Assembly: GCF_000384115.1 (NCBI RefSeq)
Contig: NZ_KB913029.1
Location: 4,501,057 to 4,565,056 of the forward strand
Length of the DNA stretch: 64,000 nucleotides
Direction of reading: 5' to 3'
Source: Sporichthya polymorpha DSM 43042
GTDB taxonomy: Bacteria; Actinomycetota; Actinomycetes; Sporichthyales; Sporichthyaceae
Positions 8,710 to 15,299 of the stretch are shown here, piece after piece. The notes under the pieces are model-generated. The model saw nothing but the letters and a program-made list of their open reading frames with translations, did not search any database and was not told the DNA's origin. The position numbers were made by a program, and so were the translations under genes. Within the stretch, counting starts at the first letter, position 1; each line of letters begins with the position of its first letter.

Positions 8710-9327
8710 CTAGCCCTCGTCGTCGGGCTCGACCGGGGACTCCAGGCGGCACAGCGCCCGTTCCGGGAGCGCGCCGGCGAACGGGTCGGCCATCCAGGCG
8801 GGGTCGTCCTCGCCCGGGTCGGCGTCGTCGGTCGCGAGCACCCAGGTGGCGAACCCGTGCGGCTGCAGGCCCATCCGGACCACGGTCTCGGGGGTGCCGA
8901 TCTGCGTGTGCCCGAGGGCCGCGACCAGCGCCGCCAGGCCGACGGCCACGTCGGGGACCGACTCCCCGACCGCCTGCTCCGCCACCGACGTCAGCGTCGC
9001 CGGGTCGACGACGCTGAAGTCCCAGCGCGCGACCAGGCTGAGTCGCTCGAGGCTGATCACCTCGGCGCCGTGGTCGTCGCCGCCGTCCAGGTCGGGGAGG
9101 TCGAACGGCGTCACCTCGTCGTGCTCGGTGTAGAGGGCGACGTCGTACTCCGCCGCGGCCGCGCGCAGTTCCTTGTACGCCTGCTGGACAGCCGGGTCGT
9201 GCTCGGACTCCCGAGCCTCGACGGCGGCGAGATGGGCGTCCAGGGCGGCGTGGAGTCGCTCGGCGGCGGCGCGGGCACCGGTCGCGGAGTCGTGGCCGGC
9301 CGCGTGCGGGGTGTCGGTTTGTGCCAT
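8710..9327 (-). CDS. Conserved actinobacterial hypothetical protein
   Basis: A 205-residue acidic cytoplasmic protein without a signal peptide or membrane segment. The N-terminal 70 residues form a likely coiled helix (AAAERLHAALDAHLAAVEARE, then VQQAYKELRAAAAEYDVALYT). The remainder is mixed (DVAVGLAALVAALGHTQIG, PHGFATWVLATDDAD), ending in an acidic tail. I do not recognise the family. It is convergent with the aldo/keto reductase (20-bp gap) and divergent from the small DUF5703 gene. Nothing in the sequence indicates an enzymatic role. Confidence 0.7.
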   Translation of the reverse strand: MAQTDTPHAAGHDSATGARAAAERLHAALDAHLAAVEARESEHDPAVQQAYKELRAAAAEYDVALYTEHDEVTPFDLPDLDGGDDHGAEVISLERLSLVARWDFSVVDPATLTSVAEQAVGESVPDVAVGLAALVAALGHTQIGTPETVVRMGLQPHGFATWVLATDDADPGEDDPAWMADPFAGALPERALCRLESPVEPDDEG

Positions 9328-9382
9328 GTGCGCAACCTAGCCGGGTCCCCTCGGCCACAATGGGCCACCAGTGAGGAGGCGT

Positions 9383-9568
9383 ATGACGACGTACGAGTTC
9401 CGCACCCTGTACCTGCCGCGCGGCATCTCCCGCTCCGCCGCGCAGCGCATACTCACCGACGAGGCCGAGTACGGCCACTGGGAGCTGGACCGGCTCCGCC
9501 TCTTCGCCGACGGCAGCCGGCGCGTCCGCCTCCGCCGCCGCGTCATCCGCGCCGTCCGCACCGCCTGA
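9383..9568 (+). CDS. DUF5703 family small protein
   Basis: A 61-residue basic protein: MTTYEFRTLYLPRGISRSAA, then a HWELDRLRLFADGSRRVRLRR core and a short tail. This matches the small actinobacterial DUF5703 family, where the E/Y-rich start and the WELDR...DG.RRV.LRR.I segment are typical. The ATG at 9383 is preferred over the GTG at 9371 because a GTGAGGAGG site sits 5-12 nt before it. No function is known. It commonly lies next to the M20 dipeptidase gene, as here. Confidence 0.82.
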   Translation: MTTYEFRTLYLPRGISRSAAQRILTDEAEYGHWELDRLRLFADGSRRVRLRRRVIRAVRTA

Positions 9569-9578
9569 CCCCGTTGCG

Positions 9579-9616
9579 TCCGAACATGTGGCCGCTATGG
9601 CAGCCACATCTTCGGA
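9579..9616. terminator. Bidirectional hairpin terminator
   Basis: 14-base arms TCCGAACATGTGGC and GCCACATCTTCGGA pair with one mismatch around a 10-nt loop. It sits between the convergent DUF5703 and M20 peptidase genes, where a shared terminator is expected. There is no T tract, as usual for high-GC actinobacteria. Confidence 0.6.
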
Positions 9617-9625
9617 CGTCCTGGC

Positions 9626-10954
9626 TCAGCAGGTGCGCAGGAACCGGTCGAGGACGCGGACGCCGAACTGGAGCCCGTCGATCGGGACCCGCTCGTCGAC
9701 GCCGTGGAACATGCCGGAGAAGTCGAGGTCGGCCGGGAGCCGGAGCGGGGCGAAGCCGAAGCACCGCATCCCGAGGTCGGAGAAGGACTTCGCGTCGGTG
9801 CCGCCGGAGAGCGTGTACGGGATCGCGCGAGCCTCGGGGTCCTCGGCGAGCAGGGCGGCGACCATCGCGTCGACGAGGGCGCCGTCGAACGTCGTCTCGA
9901 GCGCCTTGTCGTGGTGGAGCATCTCGATCGCGATGTTCTCCCCCACGACCTCCTGGACCTGCTCCAGGAACTCCTCCTCGTACCCGGGCAGGAAGCGCCC
10001 GTCGACGACCGCGTGGGCCTCGCCGGGAATGACGTTGGTCTTGTAGCCGGCCATCAGCATCGTCGGGTTCGCGGTGTTGCGCAGGGTCGCGCCGATCATG
10101 CGGGCCATCGAGCCGAGCTGGGCGATCGTGGCGTCCATGTCGTCGGGGTCGAGGGTGATCCCGAACACGTCCGCTATCTCGTCGAGGAAGGCCTGCATGG
10201 TCTTCGTCATGCGGATCGGGAACTGGTGCGCCCCGAGCCGGGCGACGGCCTCGCACAGGGCCGTGACGGCGTTGTCCTCGGCGATCATCGAGCCGTGGCC
10301 GGCGCGGCCGTGCGCGGTCAGGCGCATCCAGGCCATGCCCTTCTGCGCGGTCTCGATCGCGTAGAGGCGCTTGCCCGCCACCGTCAGGGAGAAGCCCCCG
10401 ACCTCGCTAATCGCCTCGGTGCAGCCCTCGAACTTCTCGGCGTGGTTGTCGACCAGGTACCGCGCGCCGTAGGTGCCGCCGGCCTCCTCGTCGGCGACGA
10501 ACGCGAGGACGATGTCGCGCGGCGGTACGGTGCCCTCGCGCATCCACTGCCGGATCACCGCGAGCACCATCGCGTCGGTGTCCTTCATGTCCACCGCACC
10601 GCGGCCCCAGATGCAGCCGTCCTGAATCTCGCCGGCGAACGGCGGCAGCGTCCACTGGTCGGGGAACGCGGGGACGACGTCGATGTGGCCGTGGATCAGC
10701 AGTGCCCCGCGGGACCGGTCCGCCCCGGCGATCCGGGTGACGACACTCGCCCGACCCGGCTCGGACTCGAGGATCTCGGTGTCGAGCCCGACCTCGGAGA
10801 GCTTCTCCGCGACGTACTCCGCCGCGGCGCGCTCCCCCGGCCCCGAGCCGTCGCCGAAGTTCACCGATTCGATGCGGATGAGGTCCTGGCAGAGGCCGAC
10901 GACCTCCGCCTGCGCCGCGGTCGTGTCGGCGCCCGGGTCCGGGGTTGCGTTCAT
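9626..10954 (-). CDS. M20/M25/M40 family metallo-hydrolase (dipeptidase-like)
   Basis: A 442-residue zinc-dependent M20-type peptidase/deacylase. Seen: metal ligand and catalytic Asp in LLIHGHIDVVP, WGRGAVDMKD (bridging Asp), VADEEAGGTYGARYL (catalytic Glu), HGRAGHGS (dimerisation-domain His), and the late metal His in SGMFHGVDERVPI. The start is ATG at 10954 (MNATPDPGAD); the open frame continues upstream into the tRNA region but with no family residues. It is cytoplasmic, with no signal peptide. The genomic pairing with a DUF5703 gene is common in actinobacteria. The substrate, probably a small peptide or N-acyl amino acid, is not determined. Confidence 0.92.
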   Translation of the reverse strand: MNATPDPGADTTAAQAEVVGLCQDLIRIESVNFGDGSGPGERAAAEYVAEKLSEVGLDTEILESEPGRASVVTRIAGADRSRGALLIHGHIDVVPAFPDQWTLPPFAGEIQDGCIWGRGAVDMKDTDAMVLAVIRQWMREGTVPPRDIVLAFVADEEAGGTYGARYLVDNHAEKFEGCTEAISEVGGFSLTVAGKRLYAIETAQKGMAWMRLTAHGRAGHGSMIAEDNAVTALCEAVARLGAHQFPIRMTKTMQAFLDEIADVFGITLDPDDMDATIAQLGSMARMIGATLRNTANPTMLMAGYKTNVIPGEAHAVVDGRFLPGYEEEFLEQVQEVVGENIAIEMLHHDKALETTFDGALVDAMVAALLAEDPEARAIPYTLSGGTDAKSFSDLGMRCFGFAPLRLPADLDFSGMFHGVDERVPIDGLQFGVRVLDRFLRTC

Positions 10955-11060
10955 GACCACATCCTGCCCCCGAAGGGGGGAGGACGCACTCAGCACCTCT
11001 CCCGGCGGTGCTAAGGTTGGCGCGCTTCCGGGGCCGCGATCCGGTCCCCGGAGCGCATGC

Positions 11061-11144
11061 GCGCGGGTGGCGGAATTGGCAGACGCGCTAGCTTGAGGTG
11101 CTAGTGCCCGCAAGGGCATGGGGGTTCAAGTCCCCCCTCGCGCA
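11061..11144 (+). tRNA. tRNA-Leu (anticodon GAG)
   Basis: An 84-nt class II tRNA. The acceptor arm GCGCGGG (11061-11067) pairs with CTCGCGC (11137-11143), with discriminator A at 11144; CCA is not encoded. The anticodon stem is CTAGC/GCTAG around loop TTGAGGT, with anticodon GAG at 11095-11097. The long variable arm is TGCCC-GCAA-GGGCA, and the T arm GGGGG-TTCAAGT-CCCCC is intact. The long variable arm and GAG anticodon give leucine (CUC/CUU codons). Confidence 0.97.
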
Positions 11145-11146
11145 CA

Positions 11147-11187
11147 GACGAAAGGCCCCTGACCGGGAATGGTCGGGGGCCTTCGTC
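11147..11187 (+). terminator. Terminator after tRNA-Leu
   Basis: GACGAAAGGCCCCTGACC pairs with GGTCGGGGGCCTTCGTC around GGGAAT, forming a stem of about 16 bp with a small bulge. It starts 3 nt after the tRNA, as expected for a tRNA terminator. Confidence 0.82.
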
Positions 11188-11193
11188 CGTCCG

Positions 11194-11213
11194 GACGCTT
11201 CCGCGGAAGCGTT
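11194..11213. repeat. Copy 1 of a 20-nt repeated palindrome
   Basis: The sequence GACGCTTCCGCGGAAGCGTT contains an 18-bp perfect palindrome. The identical 20 bases occur at 47921-47940 inside the cobalamin riboswitch region, so this is a dispersed palindrome and not part of the tRNA terminator. Confidence 0.7.
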
Positions 11214-11233
11214 GTGCGCAGCGGTCCCCCAGC

Positions 11234-11356
11234 TCAGTAGTGATGGCGAGCCTGGATGACGACGAGGTACTTGTCGTCGACGACGGTGTGGACCAACCGA
11301 TGCTCGTCGGTGATCCGCCGCGCCGAACTGCCGACCCTCGCCCGGACAGGAGACAT
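11234..11356 (-). pseudogene. Truncated YoeB/Txe-family toxin remnant
   Basis: The minus strand reads 40 codons from ATG 11356 to TGA 11234. The last 32 residues (SSARRITDEHRLVHTVVDD then KYLVVIQARHHY) match the C-terminal half of YoeB/Txe mRNA interferases, whose family ending is xxSRRIxxEHRLVYxVxDD...RYHY. The N-terminal ~50 residues of a normal 85-90-residue toxin are missing, and the residues before SSARR do not look like YoeB. No YefM-like antitoxin is visible. It lies between the tRNA-Leu terminator and the AlkB-like gene, so it is probably the scar of a lost toxin-antitoxin module next to a tRNA. Confidence 0.8.
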
Positions 11357-11385
11357 CGAACTTCTGTTCGAGTAGGCTCGGCTCC

Positions 11386-12006
11386 ATGTTGCAGGGATCG
11401 CTGCTCGACCTCGCGGAGGAGGTGACGGTCGGGCCGCTCGGGGACACGGTCGAACGGGTCCCGCTGTCCGACGGGGCGTGGATCGACGTCCGCCGCGGGT
11501 GGATCGCCGGCGCGGACCTGCTGTTCGAGCGCCTGCGGGACGGCGTCGAGTGGCGCGCCGAACGCCGTCCGATGTACGAGCGGGTCGTCGACGTGCCGCG
11601 GCTGCTCTGCTTCCTCGGCGAGGGCGCGCCGGCGCCGGACCCCGCCGTCGCCGAGGCGCACGCGGCGCTCAACGCGCACTACGGGCCCGAGCTCGGCGAA
11701 CCGTTCGCGACGATCGGGATGTGCCTGTACCGGGACGGCCGGGACTCGGTCGCCTGGCACGGCGACACGATCGGGCGCAGCCGGACCGAGGACACGATGG
11801 TCGCCATCCTGTCCGTCGGCGCCGCGCGGACGCTCTCGTTACGGCCCAAGACCGGCGGCCGGACGCTGCGCTACGAGCTCGGGCACGGCGACCTGCTCGT
11901 GATGGGCGGGTCCTGCCAGCGGACCTGGGATCACGCCGTGTTCAAGACCGCGAAGCCCTGCGGGCCGCGCATCAGCATCCAGTTCCGACCGCGCGGGGTC
12001 TCCTGA
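11386..12006 (+). CDS. AlkB-like 2-oxoglutarate/Fe(II) dioxygenase
   Basis: A 206-residue AlkB-family dioxygenase, predicted to reverse N-alkyl lesions in DNA or RNA by oxidative demethylation. The iron triad is present: His125 and Asp127 in WHGDT, and His183 in WDHAV. The 2-oxoglutarate-binding Arg195 and lesion-pocket Arg201 occur in the PRISIQFR segment, a family signature. TIGMCLYRDGRDSVAWH matches the usual NxYxDGxDxxxxH pattern, although the usual Asn is Met-Cys here. The ATG at 11386 has only a weak site. It is convergent with a membrane-protein gene, with a shared hairpin at 12000-12025. Confidence 0.9.
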   Translation: MLQGSLLDLAEEVTVGPLGDTVERVPLSDGAWIDVRRGWIAGADLLFERLRDGVEWRAERRPMYERVVDVPRLLCFLGEGAPAPDPAVAEAHAALNAHYGPELGEPFATIGMCLYRDGRDSVAWHGDTIGRSRTEDTMVAILSVGAARTLSLRPKTGGRTLRYELGHGDLLVMGGSCQRTWDHAVFKTAKPCGPRISIQFRPRGVS

Positions 12007-12025
12007 CCCACAGCGGGGTCAGGAG
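12000..12025. terminator. Bidirectional hairpin at convergent gene ends
   Basis: Perfect 10-base arms CTCCTGACCC and GGGTCAGGAG enclose a 6-nt loop. The stop codons of the AlkB-like gene (12006) and the facing gene (12019) both fall inside the hairpin. Confidence 0.7.
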
Positions 12026-12606
12026 ACGGGCTGCTCCGGCTTCGGCTGGGGCTGCTCGGGCTGCGGCTGCTCGCCGCCGGGCTCGGGGGCCGTGGTGGCG
12101 CCGGGGTCCGGCTTCGGCGTCGCCTTCGGCGTCTGGCCGGGGCGGCACAGGATGAGGACGGTGCAGTCGTCCCCGCGGCCACCGCCACCACCACCGCCGC
12201 CACCGCCGGGCAGCGGACTGACGACCGGGTCGTTGGGGTCCGGCGTGGGCGTCGGCTTCGGCGTCCGGGCCGGCTTCGGCGTCTTCAGCGGCTTCGGCGT
12301 CGCGACCGGGGGCAGGCCCACCGGGATCGGCGTCGCGACCGGCTGCTGCACGACGCGAGGCTCGACCGGGCCGGGCTCGACGCCGCCCTTGCCGACCGTG
12401 GTGATGCGGACCTTCTGGTCGCCGATGACGGTCTCCGCCTCGCGGTTCGACGGCAGCGCCCACTGGACGAACACCGAACCGAGCGCGATCACGGCGACCA
12501 GCGCGAGCACCAGGGCCGTCTCGGCCGTCAACGGGCCGACGCGCCGCACCGGTTCGTCATCGACGACCGGTGGCGGGGCGGCTCGGCGCCGTCCGTGCTG
12601 CGACAT
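12019..12606 (-). CDS. Single-pass membrane protein with Pro-rich extracytoplasmic tail
   Basis: A 195-residue protein with a basic N-terminus (MSQHGRRRAAPPPVV), one membrane helix (about residues 26-50, TAETALVLALVAVIALG) and an extracytoplasmic region. That region has a short folded-looking segment (ETVIGDQKVRITTVGKGG), a TP/KP-rich repeat stretch (TPKPLKTPKPARTPKPTPTP), a run of 10 glycines and a Cys pair (DDCTVLILC) before another Pro-rich tail. The composition suggests a wall-spanning protein with a small disulfide loop. No family is recognised. Confidence 0.7.
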   Translation of the reverse strand: MSQHGRRRAAPPPVVDDEPVRRVGPLTAETALVLALVAVIALGSVFVQWALPSNREAETVIGDQKVRITTVGKGGVEPGPVEPRVVQQPVATPIPVGLPPVATPKPLKTPKPARTPKPTPTPDPNDPVVSPLPGGGGGGGGGGRGDDCTVLILCRPGQTPKATPKPDPGATTAPEPGGEQPQPEQPQPKPEQPVS

Positions 12607-12770
12607 GCGATCAGAATCCCATCCGGGACGAGCTTCGACTCCCCCCGTTCGGAGTTTTTGACCTCCCGCCCACCCGGGTCAAGCAGGAGCAACCGGGTGA
12701 TCCCCCCGTGATCTGAACTGTGACCTGGGCCGTGATCTTCGTCGCGGCGCTCCCCGCCTACGATGACGGC

Positions 12771-13385
12771 GTGCGCATCGACGTCGATCCCGAGGCGGCG
12801 CACCCCACCTTCTACCGATTTATGACGGCCGTGGTCGTGCCGCGACCGATCGCCTGGGTCTCCACCCGATCGGCGGACGGCGTCGACAACCTGGCCCCGC
12901 ACTCCTTCTTCACGGTCTCCTGCGTGCGTCCCCCGATCCTCCAGTTCACCTCCGTGGGGCGGAAGGACTCGCTGCGCAACGTCGAGGCCACGGGCGAGTT
13001 CGTCATCAACCTCGCACCCGAGCCGTTGTTCGAGCAGATCAACGCCACCGGCACCGATTTCCCTTCTGAGGTAAGCGAATTCGACGCCGTCGGCCTCACC
13101 CGCGAACCGGCGACGAAGGTCGCGCCGCCCCGGGTCGCGGAGTCCCCGGTCGCGATCGAGTGCCGGCTCCACTCCACCGTCGGACTGGGCGACTCGACCC
13201 TTGTCCTCGGTCGCGTGGTGCACGCCGTCGTGAACGAGGACGTTCTCGTCGACGGGCACCCGGCACTCGACCTGCTCGCACCGCTCAGCCGCCTCGGCCG
13301 CAACGAGTGGGGCGACCCCCCGGCCGTCCGCCGGATCGACCGGATCCGGTACGCCGACTGGCCGGATCACTACCGGGCACCCTGA
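12771..13385 (+). CDS. Flavin reductase family protein (FMN-binding split barrel)
   Basis: A 204-residue protein of the flavin reductase-like/FMN-binding split-barrel family. Diagnostic segments are HPTFYRFMTAVVVPRPIAWVSTRSADGVDNLAPHSFFTVSCVRPP (FMN-binding loops), RKDSLRNVEATGEFVINL, and a C-terminal LSRLGRNEWGD stretch. The GTG start at 12771 follows a TACGAT -10 hexamer by 6 nt, so the transcript is probably leaderless; upstream in-frame residues are not conserved-looking. It is cytoplasmic. The substrate is unknown; the subfamily includes reductases feeding monooxygenases. Confidence 0.85.
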   Translation: MRIDVDPEAAHPTFYRFMTAVVVPRPIAWVSTRSADGVDNLAPHSFFTVSCVRPPILQFTSVGRKDSLRNVEATGEFVINLAPEPLFEQINATGTDFPSEVSEFDAVGLTREPATKVAPPRVAESPVAIECRLHSTVGLGDSTLVLGRVVHAVVNEDVLVDGHPALDLLAPLSRLGRNEWGDPPAVRRIDRIRYADWPDHYRAP

Positions 13386-13483
13386 CCGCGGACTGGCGCA
13401 CAGGCACCTCGCGCGGTGTCCGCGTGGTGGGCTCGTCTTACCTGTGGGAGCTCCCAGACTCGGGCACCCGCGGCGACCGGTGG

Positions 13484-13540
13484 TTGACACGTGAACCGCA
13501 ATCGGATTTAGTCCCACCGACTAAGGCGAGCCTAACCAAA
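13484..13540 (+). promoter_or_regulatory. Iron-controlled promoter (-35/-10) with IdeR/DtxR box
   Basis: TTGACA at 13484-13489, a 17-nt spacer and TTTAGT at 13507-13512 form a sigma-70-type promoter. TAAGGCGAGCCTAACCAAA at 13522-13540 matches 16 of 19 positions of the IdeR/DtxR consensus TWAGGTWAGSCTWACCTWA and covers the expected start site. It is 590 bp upstream of hmuT with no recognisable gene between. Confidence 0.7.
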
Positions 13541-13990
13541 CCTGGTTGCCGCAATCGCTGACTGCCAAACCCACCAAGACGGTGGACGCTCGCACTCGCG
13601 GGCGGCCACTACCGCTCCGACGGGCGTGTCGGAAGCGGCCGCCGTCGGCGGCGTCGTTCGCGGCGTCGCCGGCGGCGGGCAGGTGGGAAATGATCTTGGT
13701 AGTCCCATTGCCTACTGCATTCGGGGGATGACGCTGCGCCACGGGCGGCAGCGCTCCCCGCGCCACCAGCGCATCTCGCTGCCACCACGCCGGTCGTCAC
13801 GCTGTGTCGTGCGACGACCCGGAGAATTGCTCGGTACTGCGAGCGGGTGTGGTCTCAGTCACTCGCGATGCCTATGGACTGTGTGACCGGTCAACTACAT
13901 GCCGTCATACGCCCAGCATCCGGGCCGGGACGAAACCCGTGGGTGTGCCCCAACTGTCCGTGATCGAAACCTCCGCAGCGCAACGCGTAG
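13541..13990 (+). other. About 450-bp stretch without a recognisable gene
   Basis: Short open frames exist here but none resembles a known protein or has a good ribosome site. The stretch lies downstream of one iron-box promoter and upstream of a second, so it is either a long 5' leader for hmuTUV or the locus of a small iron-responsive RNA. I see no riboswitch signature. Confidence 0.4.
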
Positions 13991-14044
13991 TTGACACCGT
14001 TTTGGGGCTCGGCTTAGGTGTGCGCTCAGGTAAGGCTTTCCTTA
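13991..14044 (+). promoter_or_regulatory. hmuTUV promoter with IdeR/DtxR box
   Basis: Consensus -35 TTGACA (13991-13996), a 17-nt spacer and -10 TTAGGT (14014-14019) are followed by TCAGGTAAGGCTTTCCTTA (14026-14044), which matches 17 of 19 IdeR/DtxR consensus positions. The box overlaps the predicted transcription start, the standard arrangement for Fe(II)-dependent repression. It is 88 bp before the hmuT start. Confidence 0.85.
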
Positions 14045-14132
14045 CTTCGTCCGGGGACGCCCCCTCGGCACGGCTGTCGGAACGGCCCGCAGAAGCCCAT
14101 TTCTCCTGGCCGATGTCGTGTGAAGGGTTCGG

Positions 14133-15299
14133 ATGCTCCCCGCTTCACTGCGCCCTGCCACCGTGCAGGTCGGTGCTTCGGTTCGAGTCGCGTTGGCGGC
14201 CTCGGTGGCGTTCGCCTGCCTCGGCCTCGCCGCGTGCGGGTCGACCGAGCACCCCTCGACCGCGCTCACCGGCGCGCAGTCCGACCCGTCCTCCGGGCAG
14301 TCGACCGAGGACGCCGCGTTGCCGTCGAGCCCGCAGACGACGAGTGGGACGAGCGAGCGGGCCTGCGTCGGGCCGGCGACCGCGGTCGCGAACGGCACGG
14401 TCGCCCCGGTGGCGACCGGCAGCACGCCGAACCTGCCGGTCACGTACACCGACAGCCGCGGCAAGCAGATCACCGTCTCCTCGGCCGAGCGGGTGCTCGC
14501 CCTCGACGTGGCCGGGACCATCGCCTCGACGGTCTACGCCCTCGGGCTCGGCGACCGCCTGATCGGCCGCGACGTGTCCACGGGCATCCCGGAGCTCGCG
14601 GACCGTCCGGTCGTCACGCACAACGGGCACGAACTCAACGCCGAGGCGATTCTCGACCTCGCCCCCGACCTGGTCGTGACCGACTACAGCATCGGCCCCC
14701 TCGAGGTGCAGATGCAGATCGAGGAGTCGGGCATCCCCGTCGTCATCCTGTCGAGCCAGCGCAACCGGTCGACGATCGCGCCGCAGATCCGCGAGGTCGC
14801 GGGCGTCTTCGGTCTCCCCGAACTCGGTGAGCAGCTCGCCACCCGCGTCGAGGCGGACATCGCCGCCGCCGAGGCGCGCATCGAGGCGCTGGCTCCGGCC
14901 GATCCGGCCCAGCGGCTGCGCATGGCGTTCCTGTACATGCGCGGGACCGCCGGCGTGTACAGCTGGCTGGGCAAGGGCTCGGGTGCCGACGACCTGATCA
15001 CGTCGCTGCGCGGCATCGACGTCGCCGGCGAGCTCGGCATCGCGGACTCCCGGCCGATCAACGCCGAGGGGCTCGTGAAGTCCGACCCCGACCTGTTCCT
15101 GATGATGAGCCACGGCCTGGAGTCGGTCGGCGGAGTGACGGGGCTTCAGAAAGTTCCGGGCATCGCCGACACCGACGCGGGGCGCGCCGGCTGCGTGGTC
15201 GACATGGTCGACTACCAGATCCTGAGCTTCGGGCCGCAGTTCCCGGCCACGCTCGACGCCCTCGCCACCGCCGTGTACGAGCAGGCGGCGCCGCGATGA
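14133..15299 (+). CDS. hmuT: Haem ABC transporter substrate-binding lipoprotein HmuT
   Basis: A 388-residue lipoprotein that binds haem outside the membrane and delivers it to HmuUV. The signal peptide ends in lipobox LAAC with acylated Cys35. A Ser/Thr/Pro-rich linker (36-100) leads into the class III binding-protein fold. Axial ligand candidates match characterised HmuT proteins: His163/His166 in VTHNGHELNAEAIL and Tyr276 in GVYSWLGKGSGADDLI. ATG at 14133 has a GAAGG site. It overlaps hmuU by 4 bp (ATGA). Expression should rise on iron starvation via the IdeR boxes at 13522 and 14026. Confidence 0.94.
   Translation: MLPASLRPATVQVGASVRVALAASVAFACLGLAACGSTEHPSTALTGAQSDPSSGQSTEDAALPSSPQTTSGTSERACVGPATAVANGTVAPVATGSTPNLPVTYTDSRGKQITVSSAERVLALDVAGTIASTVYALGLGDRLIGRDVSTGIPELADRPVVTHNGHELNAEAILDLAPDLVVTDYSIGPLEVQMQIEESGIPVVILSSQRNRSTIAPQIREVAGVFGLPELGEQLATRVEADIAAAEARIEALAPADPAQRLRMAFLYMRGTAGVYSWLGKGSGADDLITSLRGIDVAGELGIADSRPINAEGLVKSDPDLFLMMSHGLESVGGVTGLQKVPGIADTDAGRAGCVVDMVDYQILSFGPQFPATLDALATAVYEQAAPR

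Noticed and set aside
11061-11385. Integrated mobile element at tRNA-Leu
   Set aside because: There is no integrase, no repeated tRNA 3' end and only a toxin fragment; an attachment-site duplication is not seen.
11240-11425. A 61-codon plus-strand open frame after tRNA-Leu
   Set aside because: It is the antisense of the YoeB fragment, which explains its Asp/Val-rich sequence.
13546-13886. Short plus-strand open frames between the two iron-box promoters as genes
   Set aside because: They lack ribosome sites and family similarity, and overlap each other in different frames.
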